Source of the DNA: Betaproteobacteria bacterium | GTDB lineage: Bacteria; Pseudomonadota; Gammaproteobacteria; Burkholderiales; Burkholderiaceae | Direction: 5' to 3' | DNA length: 7,716 nt | Assembly (NCBI GenBank): GCA_018969885.1 | Contig: JAGWXN010000158.1 | Coordinates: 1-7,716, forward strand | Part shown: positions 1-5,061 of the stretch, piece after piece | Position numbering within the stretch: the first letter of the stretch is position 1 | Layout: the number at the start of each line of letters is the position of its first letter | Program-made: the position numbers and the translations under genes | Notes under the pieces: model-generated | The model's input: the letters and a program-made list of their open reading frames with translations, nothing else | Told to the model about the DNA's origin: nothing | Database searches by the model: none

Positions 1-56
1 ATGTGTGTCGTCGTGCGGCAGTGATCGGCTGGAGAGCGGTACCGGCGGCTCGGACA

Positions 57-578
57 CTACTGCGTAGTAGACGGTTGCGGTGATACGGCAATCCACCCTT
101 CTGGACAGTCGGGCGCACTGGGATGATAGGCGGCACGACTCTCACACCAGTACCAATACCCTGCCCTGGGCATTTCTACAGGCACCGGCGAGCTGCCCCG
201 TTCAACATAAACCGGCGGAGGCGCTGCAGGAACTACAACAACCGGCGGCACTGGGCGATAAACGTAGGGCGGATATGCCCAGTAGGGGCTTGGCGCGTAG
301 TACAGGGGCGGCGGACCCACCCAAACGCGTACCGACGGACCGTGGACGCGCCGATAAGGTCCCGGACCGTGAACAGCCGGCGCGAATCTAGGGTGGGCGA
401 CAGACAGCACCGAGGGCGATAGTTGAGGACGCGCAGGGCTCGCGTGGGCGTGCGAAACAGGCGAGGCTACAGCACGGGTACGATGGTCATGGCGCTCGGC
501 CGCGTGAGTGAAGAGCGCGAGGGCGAGGAGCCCTGAGCCGACGCACGTACGACTGGTCACGGAAAGCCAATGAGTCAT
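57..578 (-). CDS. Secreted Pro/Tyr/His-rich protein of unknown function
   Basis: The reading frame continues upstream to 653, but the ATG at 578 (173 aa) is preferred because it puts a signal peptide at the N-terminus: a short leader with one Arg, a hydrophobic core around residues 12-23 (VGSGLLALALF) and a likely cleavage site near THAA (24-27). The product is therefore probably exported to the periplasm or cell surface. The mature part is low complexity: a His/Ala/Pro/Arg stretch (about 28-80), then a Pro/Tyr/Val-rich stretch (about 86-125). The C-terminus is more ordered, with YWYWCES (141-147) and APDCPEGWIAV (155-165), giving two cysteines (C145, C158) that could form a disulfide. This tail resembles small exported proteins of unknown function in Burkholderiales and Pseudomonas that end in a W-Y-C...C-P-x-G-W pattern; that is recalled family knowledge, not a search result. 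No enzymatic motif is seen. It is divergent from the cytochrome gene. Confidence 0.72.
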   Translation of the reverse strand: MTHWLSVTSRTCVGSGLLALALFTHAAERHDHRTRAVASPVSHAHASPARPQLSPSVLSVAHPRFAPAVHGPGPYRRVHGPSVRVWVGPPPLYYAPSPYWAYPPYVYRPVPPVVVVPAAPPPVYVERGSSPVPVEMPRAGYWYWCESRAAYHPSAPDCPEGWIAVSPQPSTTQ

Positions 579-610
579 GGGATTCTCTGAAAGGAACCGG
601 GGCAGATGAA

Positions 611-619
611 ACTCTAGCA
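611..619 (-). promoter_or_regulatory. Possible extended -10 promoter for the secreted-protein gene
   Basis: Read on the minus strand, this is TGCTAGAGT: an extended -10 (TGn) followed by TAGAGT, which matches TATAAT at four of six positions. It lies 32 nt upstream of the ATG at 578, so transcription would start near 604 with a leader of about 26 nt. No good -35 is seen at the expected distance, which extended -10 promoters can tolerate. The call is by eye only. Confidence 0.3.
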
Positions 620-657
620 AACCCGCCAGCATCGGAGAGCGCAGGCCCGTCACCCGA

Positions 658-682
658 CTTACAGCGCTTACAGGCTCTTACA
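658..682 (+). repeat. Three direct CTTACA repeats upstream of the cytochrome gene
   Basis: CTTACA occurs at 658-663, 667-672 and 677-682, with start-to-start distances of 9 and 10 bp, about one helical turn each. The cluster lies in the divergent gap between the secreted-protein gene and the cytochrome gene, and its third copy runs into the likely -10 box. Such an arrangement is compatible with a regulator binding one face of the DNA, but no known binding motif is recognised and chance is possible for a six-base word. Confidence 0.45.
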
Positions 683-684
683 AT
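679..684 (+). promoter_or_regulatory. Candidate -10 box for the cytochrome c-fahA unit
   Basis: TACAAT matches the sigma-70 -10 consensus at five of six positions and is 29 nt upstream of the preferred cytochrome start at 714. The best -35-like hexamer is CTTACA at 658-663, but the spacer is only 15 bp, shorter than the usual 16-18. Transcription would start near 691. The short spacer and the overlapping repeats suggest that this promoter, if real, may depend on an activator; that is inference. Confidence 0.4.
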
Positions 685-703
685 AGAAAGGTGGATTGAC
701 TTT

Positions 704-707
704 GGAG
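704..707 (+). promoter_or_regulatory. Ribosome binding site that selects the cytochrome start
   Basis: GGAG sits six bases before the ATG at 714, the best Shine-Dalgarno spacing among the in-frame starts. The alternatives (TTG 696, ATG 750, ATG 798) have AG-rich runs that are too close or too far: 1, about 14 and about 11 nt. Confidence 0.45.
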
Positions 708-713
708 CATTGC

Positions 714-1118
714 ATGCGCAATCGGATAGAAGGGACGGCCCCGCAAGCCATGGTGACGTCACGAGCGAGCCGGCCTGATAGAAAGGCTCGCAAGCGTATG
801 GTCAGTCCGCTTCTCGGCGTTGGATTGTTATTCGCATCGGCATTGGCCGCTGCCCAGCATGACGCTTCGATCTTTCGTGACGCCGACATCCCACTTGGGG
901 AAAAGCTGATTGCTGAGAACCGCTGCGCAGCCTGTCACATTCAGAAATTTGGCGGCGATGGCACGTCCATCTATCGTCCCCAAGGACGGATCAACACCGC
1001 AGGATTCCTTCGGGGAATGGTTGAGCAGTGCAATACCGAGCTCAAGTTGCAACTGTTCCCCGAAGAAGTGACGGCGGTCGCGGCCGTGCTCAATCGCGAT
1101 TTCTACCGGTTCAAATAG
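714..1118 (+). CDS. Small exported c-type cytochrome (single haem)
   Basis: A periplasmic electron carrier with one covalently bound haem c. From the ATG at 714 it is 134 aa: a basic leader (1-28, ending RKARKR), a hydrophobic export segment (about 30-47, ending ALAAAQ) and a mature domain of about 86 residues. The haem site is CAACH at 71-75, with H75 as the proximal ligand. M102 in the segment GMVEQCN is a candidate sixth ligand; C106 beside it is an extra cysteine. The C-terminal FPEEV...VAAVLNRDFYRF is the last helix, typical of small class-I-like cytochromes. The start is uncertain: 714 has the best ribosome binding site, whereas 750 or 798 would give a more ordinary signal-peptide length, though 798 would lose the positive leader. 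fahA follows after 12 bp, so the two are probably cotranscribed. The redox partner is not evident. Confidence 0.82.
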   Translation: MRNRIEGTAPQAMVTSRASRPDRKARKRMVSPLLGVGLLFASALAAAQHDASIFRDADIPLGEKLIAENRCAACHIQKFGGDGTSIYRPQGRINTAGFLRGMVEQCNTELKLQLFPEEVTAVAAVLNRDFYRFK

Positions 1119-1130
1119 GCGCCGACAATC

Positions 1131-2441
1131 ATGCTGAACGACACGCACCAGGCTTCCCTCCGCAGCTGGGTAGACTCAGCCAATGATGCTGAGTGTGAAT
1201 TCCCTATTCAGAATCTTCCCTATGGCGCCTTCCGCAGGAAGGGCTCGCGCGACGACCCGACGATTGGCGTCGCGATTGGCGAGCAGATCCTTCCGGTTGC
1301 CAGCCTGCTTGGGCTGACCGATCTCAGCGCAATAGCTCGCGAGGCTGCCGCCGCCTGCGACAGCCCTACCCTCAACCGGCTGATGGCACTCGGACCCCGC
1401 CACTGGAGCGCGCTCCGTCAGGCGCTCTCACAGGGGCTGCGTCAAGGGTCGCCTCACCAGGCACACCTCGCGCCTTCGCTGGTTCCGATCACAACGGCGG
1501 AGTTCGCGGTGCCCGCGCAGATCGGCGACTTCACCGACATGTACACATCGCTTGACCATGCGCTGAACGTCGGTCGCCTATTCCGTCCCGACAATCCATT
1601 AATGCCCAACTTTAAGTGGCTACCTTGCGGCTATCACGCGCGGGTGTCGTCGATTGGCGTGAGCGGTCAGCGGTTTGTTCGGCCCAAAGGGCAGGTCATG
1701 CCGGCTGGCGAATCGACGCCCATTGTCACGGCGACCCGCCGTCTCGACTATGAGCTCGAGCTCGCCATCTGGATCGGTACCGGTAACACGCTGGGTGAGC
1801 CCATCAGCCTGGACGAAGCGAGCCAGCATGTATTTGGCCTTGGGCTACTGAACGACTGGTCGGCGCGCGACATTCAAGCGTGGGAGTACCAGCCGCTCGG
1901 GCCGCTACTTAGCAAGAATTTCGCGACCACCGTGTCACCCTGGGTCGTGACGATGGAGGCGCTTGAACCTTTCCTGTCGCCGTGGCAACGGGCGTCAGAC
2001 GACCCGCAGCCCGTTCCCTATCTCGAGTCCACGCTGAACCGCGAACGCGGCGCGATCGACATCGGTCTGGAGGCCTGGTTACACACCGCTGCCATGGCCC
2101 GCGAGGGGAAGACTGCGCATCGTCTGTCGGCAACCAATTTTCGACACAACTACTGGACTGTTGCACAGATGATCGCGCATCACACGGTCAATGGCTGCAA
2201 CCTCTGCTCGGGCGACCTGATTGGCAGCGGTACGCAGTCTGGGCCTGGCCCTGGCGAATCCGGTGCGCTGATCGAACTCACACAGGGCGGCAAGCGGCCC
2301 ATCACCCTGCCGGGTGGCGAGGAGCGAACCTTTCTTGCTGATGGCGATACCGTGATTCTTCGCGCACGTGCCGAGCGGAAAGGATTTCGAAGCATTGGGT
2401 TCGGCGAATGCGCAGGGACCGTGCTGCCTGCGAGAGGGTAA
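1131..2441 (+). CDS. fahA: Fumarylacetoacetase
   Basis: Hydrolyses 4-fumarylacetoacetate to fumarate and acetoacetate (EC 3.7.1.2), the last step of the homogentisate branch of phenylalanine/tyrosine breakdown in the cytoplasm. At 436 aa it is a full-length member of the two-domain eukaryote-type family, not a shorter FAH-domain hydrolase. The N-terminal domain (about 17-118) includes FPIQNLPYGAFR; the catalytic domain is about 124-432. By comparison with mouse FAH, metal and catalytic residues are present: D136, Y138 and H143 (TDMYTSLDHA), R152, Y168, E208 and E210 (DYELEL), D242, R246, Q249 and Y253 (NDWSARDIQAWEY), K262, T368 and E382. No key residue is missing. There is no clear Shine-Dalgarno before the ATG, so translation may be coupled to the cytochrome gene 12 bp upstream. 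Homogentisate dioxygenase and maleylacetoacetate isomerase genes, frequent partners, are absent here. It converges on the DUF3108 gene, with a 21-bp gap and no obvious terminator. Confidence 0.95.
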   Translation: MLNDTHQASLRSWVDSANDAECEFPIQNLPYGAFRRKGSRDDPTIGVAIGEQILPVASLLGLTDLSAIAREAAAACDSPTLNRLMALGPRHWSALRQALSQGLRQGSPHQAHLAPSLVPITTAEFAVPAQIGDFTDMYTSLDHALNVGRLFRPDNPLMPNFKWLPCGYHARVSSIGVSGQRFVRPKGQVMPAGESTPIVTATRRLDYELELAIWIGTGNTLGEPISLDEASQHVFGLGLLNDWSARDIQAWEYQPLGPLLSKNFATTVSPWVVTMEALEPFLSPWQRASDDPQPVPYLESTLNRERGAIDIGLEAWLHTAAMAREGKTAHRLSATNFRHNYWTVAQMIAHHTVNGCNLCSGDLIGSGTQSGPGPGESGALIELTQGGKRPITLPGGEERTFLADGDTVILRARAERKGFRSIGFGECAGTVLPARG

Positions 2442-2462
2442 GCGCCGGAGCTCCAACCGGGC

Positions 2463-3740
2463 TCAGTTGCTACCGATCAATTGATCCAGCACATGGCCGT
2501 TTCGGTCCTCAAGACGGATCCGGATTGGCATCAGGTCGCCCGATTCGGAGAGCCAGATTTCAACGCTTCCGGAGCGCTCTCCGTCGCCATCCTCTGAGCG
2601 CAGCCGGGTCAGTTGCCGGACGCCCCCCGCGAGCTCCAAAATTTGAGCGGGGCTCACCTGGAAACGTAGCAGCCGCACGGACGAAACTCCAACCAGCGGA
2701 ATCGTCAATTCCTTGACCCGAAGGCCATCAGACCGCTGCGCCGCAACCCAGGCCAGTTGCGCGGCTAGCGACAACCGGTCTTGCGCCAGGACCGACGTGA
2801 CCTCGCTTCGGCCGTCTTCAAACGTTACCACTCGGGCATCGCTTTTGGATTCAATTCGTACGACGCGGGGTGCGCGATCGCCGCGGCGCTCCTCATAGCG
2901 CTCGCTGAGAAAGCCTTCGGAAGTAAAGGTGCCCTCGCTCACCTGCGTGAAAAGGCCCCGATAAAAAAGAGACAGGAGCCCCACTGCCTGTCCTTCTGTG
3001 TGCAGGCGGTACCGCTCACCCTGAATGTTCAGTACGTAGTCAAGCGTGGCCACCTGATTATTGGCAGCGTAGTCACCATAGAAGACCTGATAGCGCCAGC
3101 GCCCCTGGGCGGAGGTGGGCAGGCTGCGCTGGGCAGCGGCTCGATCGGCGCCCTGAGCAATCGACGAATCGGTGGTTGGCGTCGGCGCATCCCCAGCTTG
3201 CTCGGCAGGCTCAACCGAAACAGCGGCGGCTCCGTTCGCACGATCGGCAACCTGATCAGCCGGCGCACTCAGGTCAGAAGCGGCATGGTGTTTCGCGTGA
3301 TCGTCGGCGGATTCCGAGTCGATCAAGGGGGACGATGGCGGGCCGAATTCGTCGGCCTCCACCGCCGCCACCGGGCTGCTCAGATTGACAGGCGGCCGGG
3401 CCTGCGAAGTCGGCGGGGTCGTCGCATGCGTCGCCGTAGACGCGCCACCCGAACCGGAAGCGCTCGACACAGCCGGTGGCGCTGGGCGCGCGCCCGGGCT
3501 TTGGATCTCTGCGTCGGACTCACGCGAGAGCAATGCCGAAGGCGGGGCGCGAGTTACTGGTTCAGCGCGGACTACCGGAGCGGGAAGTACCTCGATTCGG
3601 ATCGGCGAGGGCGGCGGCAAAGGTGGCTCGGGGCCGGTAGCTTGCATCACCCAGCCCACGAACAGCGCATGCAACGCCAACGTCGCAACGCCGGCAAGTA
3701 CAGCGGCAAAGCCGCGAGCTGGTTTGGCTTTAGCAGTCAC
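2463..3740 (-). CDS. Membrane-anchored, proline-rich DUF3108 protein
   Basis: From the GTG at 3740 the product is 425 aa. A short basic N-terminus (TAKAKPARG) leads into one membrane helix (about 11-31, FAAVLAGVATLALHALFVGWV). Then comes a long Pro/Ala/Ser-rich linker (about 36-212, including PPLPPPSP), then a C-terminal globular domain (about 214-425, from GRWRYQVFYGDY to LDQLIGSN) that matches the DUF3108 pattern: FYGDYAANNQVATLDYVLN, GLLSLFYRG and late GSVEIWLSESGDLMPIRIRLEDRNG. The layout is TonB-like: inner-membrane anchor, extended periplasmic spacer, folded periplasmic domain. Function is unknown; an envelope role is inferred from topology only. The start is debatable. An in-frame ATG at 3782 would add 14 residues (MAQSVPLLF...) and its start codon would overlap that of the divergent transporter. 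GTG is preferred because the basic leader sits directly against the helix and a TACACT box lies 6 nt upstream. The protein converges on fahA. Confidence 0.85.
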   Translation of the reverse strand: MTAKAKPARGFAAVLAGVATLALHALFVGWVMQATGPEPPLPPPSPIRIEVLPAPVVRAEPVTRAPPSALLSRESDAEIQSPGARPAPPAVSSASGSGGASTATHATTPPTSQARPPVNLSSPVAAVEADEFGPPSSPLIDSESADDHAKHHAASDLSAPADQVADRANGAAAVSVEPAEQAGDAPTPTTDSSIAQGADRAAAQRSLPTSAQGRWRYQVFYGDYAANNQVATLDYVLNIQGERYRLHTEGQAVGLLSLFYRGLFTQVSEGTFTSEGFLSERYEERRGDRAPRVVRIESKSDARVVTFEDGRSEVTSVLAQDRLSLAAQLAWVAAQRSDGLRVKELTIPLVGVSSVRLLRFQVSPAQILELAGGVRQLTRLRSEDGDGERSGSVEIWLSESGDLMPIRIRLEDRNGHVLDQLIGSN

Positions 3741-3746
3741 TGGCCG

Positions 3747-3752
3747 AGTGTA
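3747..3752 (-). promoter_or_regulatory. Candidate -10 box for the DUF3108 gene, consistent with a leaderless start
   Basis: Read on the minus strand this is TACACT (four of six matches to TATAAT), with six bases (CGGCCA) between it and the GTG at 3740. A start seven bases after the hexamer would put the first transcribed base on the G of the start codon. No good -35 is seen; its expected place overlaps the -10 box of the opposite gene. Leaderless mRNAs usually prefer ATG over GTG, which lowers confidence. Confidence 0.33.
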
Positions 3753-3767
3753 TTCGAACAGCAGGGG

Positions 3768-3773
3768 TACACT
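3768..3773 (+). promoter_or_regulatory. Candidate -10 box for the MFS gene, consistent with a leaderless start
   Basis: TACACT lies seven bases (TTGCGCC) before the ATG at 3781, so transcription would begin at or one base before the start codon. No Shine-Dalgarno sequence precedes this ATG, in keeping with a leaderless message. The -35 position (about 3745-3750, CGAGTG) is poor and overlaps the DUF3108 -10 box. The call is by eye. Confidence 0.4.
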
Positions 3774-3780
3774 TTGCGCC

Positions 3781-5028
3781 ATGCGAACCCAATCGCTCGC
3801 GCCTCGCGCCCAGACGGCCATTCTGATCGGCGCAGCCACCATGCTCACGCTCGCGCTCGGTATGCGACAGAGTCTCGGTCTGTTCCAGCCCGAAATGATT
3901 CGAACCATCGGGATCACCACAGCCGATTTTTCGCTGGCGGTGGCCATTCAGAACATGGTTTGGGGCTTTACGCAGCCATTCACCGGCGCATTGGTCGACC
4001 GGTTTGGCGCCCGCTGGGTGGCCTCCGGCGGTGCGCTTTGCTATGCGCTTGGGCTCCTGATCAGCATCTTCGCGACGTCGCCGGTGTTGCTCACGCTCGG
4101 CATCGGCGTACTCATCGGCGTGGCGCTTGCCTGTACCGGTTCAAACCTCAGCATGGCGATCACCTCGCGCGCGGTCTCGCCGGCTCGACAAAGCTTCGCA
4201 ATGGGGGCGGTCTCAGCGGCAGGGTCACTAGGCCTGGTGTTGACGTCTCCCCTGGCGCAAGGGCTGATCAGCACAGCGGGCTGGCAGACCGCCATGGCAG
4301 CGTTCGTAGCGCTCGCCTGCGTCATGGTGCCAGCCGCCTTCATGGCGGGCGGCGTAGACCGGATCAGCCGCAGCGCGTCCTCGGTTGGACTGCAGCAGTC
4401 AGTGGGCGAAGCATTGCGCGAAGCCACCTCCCATCGTGGCTATCTGGTGATGGCGGCCGCATTTTTCGTCTGTGGATTGCAGCTGGTTTTTCTCACCACG
4501 CACTTACCCACGTATCTCGACCTGTGTGGCATCGAACCGGGCGTCACTGCGACCGCGCTCGCCTTGATCGGTTTATTCAATGCGCTGGGATCAATCCTCT
4601 TCGGCTGGCTTGGCGACCGACTGCCGCGACACCTGTTGTTGGGGGGAATCTATGTTGCACGCTCGCTACTGATCACCGCGTATTTCCTGTTTCCGCCCAC
4701 CCCCACCTCCACGCTGCTCTTTGCCGCCGCGATGGGGGCGATCTGGCTGGGCGTGGTGCCGCTCATGAATGGACTGGTCATTCATCTGTTCGGGATCCGT
4801 TATGTGGCAACGCTGACCGGCGTCGCATTTCTCAGTCATCAGGCGGGTTCCTTTCTCGGCGCCTGGGGCGGAGGGCTGATCTATTCAACCTTGGGCTCCT
4901 ATGAGTGGGCGTGGCGGATAGCGGTCATCATCGGGCTCACCGCTGGCATCGCACAGATGCTCATGAACACCCGGCCCGTGCCCAGGGTTCTGCAGGAACG
5001 TGCCGCGGCGCCCATTCCAGTGGGCTAA
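3781..5028 (+). CDS. MFS transporter, monocarboxylate/OFA-like
   Basis: A 12-helix secondary transporter of the inner membrane, 415 aa, the normal length for the Major Facilitator Superfamily. Helix 1 is about 12-35 and helix 2 about 48-71. The signature loop 2-3 motif A is GALVDRFGAR (69-78), with its second-half counterpart FGWLGDRLPRH (274-284) between helices 8 and 9. A basic cytoplasmic central loop (about 192-220) separates the two halves. Segments such as GMRQSLGLFQPEM and FLTTHLPTYLDLCGI resemble proteobacterial carriers of the monocarboxylate/oxalate-formate group; substrate cannot be deduced. The frame is open upstream to 3385, but that part is antisense to the DUF3108 gene and encodes no membrane protein, so ATG 3781 is chosen. 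The gene is divergent from DUF3108, sharing a very compact control region, and is followed 33 bp later by mnmC on the same strand. Confidence 0.88.
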   Translation: MRTQSLAPRAQTAILIGAATMLTLALGMRQSLGLFQPEMIRTIGITTADFSLAVAIQNMVWGFTQPFTGALVDRFGARWVASGGALCYALGLLISIFATSPVLLTLGIGVLIGVALACTGSNLSMAITSRAVSPARQSFAMGAVSAAGSLGLVLTSPLAQGLISTAGWQTAMAAFVALACVMVPAAFMAGGVDRISRSASSVGLQQSVGEALREATSHRGYLVMAAAFFVCGLQLVFLTTHLPTYLDLCGIEPGVTATALALIGLFNALGSILFGWLGDRLPRHLLLGGIYVARSLLITAYFLFPPTPTSTLLFAAAMGAIWLGVVPLMNGLVIHLFGIRYVATLTGVAFLSHQAGSFLGAWGGGLIYSTLGSYEWAWRIAVIIGLTAGIAQMLMNTRPVPRVLQERAAAPIPVG

Positions 5029-5039
5029 CGATCGGCTCC

Positions 5040-5044
5040 GGAGG
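5040..5044 (+). promoter_or_regulatory. GGAGG sequence before mnmC, unusually far from the ATG
   Basis: A perfect anti-Shine-Dalgarno match (GGAGG) lies in the MFS-mnmC gap, but 17 bases separate it from the ATG at 5062, well beyond the usual 5-9. No start codon in any frame occurs at the normal distance, and no other in-frame start exists between the MFS stop codon (5026-5028, same frame) and 5062. It may be a weak ribosome site or incidental. Confidence 0.25.
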
Positions 5045-5061
5045 CATCGCGCTTCACCACT

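Noticed and set aside
1..56. Search for a gene or RNA at the left edge
   Set aside because: No open frame of useful length, hairpin or promoter could be supported in these 56 bases.
579..653. Start of the secreted protein at 653 rather than 578
   Set aside because: This would bury the signal peptide 25 residues inside the protein and cover the candidate promoter.
1261..1281. Repeated CGATTGGCG in early fahA
   Set aside because: The two copies encode ordinary conserved FAH residues (IGVAIGE) and look like codon-bias repetition.
2442..2465. Possible bidirectional terminator between fahA and DUF3108
   Set aside because: Only short self-complementary words (GGAGCTCC; GAGC/GCTC with a 9-base loop) are present, with no T-run.
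3385..3780. Upstream in-frame extension of the MFS gene (132 codons)
   Set aside because: The extension is antisense to the DUF3108 proline-rich linker and gives a Gly/Ala-rich segment unlike an MFS N-terminus; helix 1 begins properly after ATG 3781.
3783..3947. Upstream extension of the DUF3108 frame to 3947
   Set aside because: It would overlap 165 bp of the transporter antisense and place about 55-70 residues before the membrane helix with no homology-like features.
2781..4904. A 707-codon plus-strand open frame, the longest in the window
   Set aside because: It is antisense to the DUF3108 gene and out of frame with the MFS gene; the translation is Arg/His/Ala-rich without domains, as expected of a shadow frame in GC-rich coding DNA.
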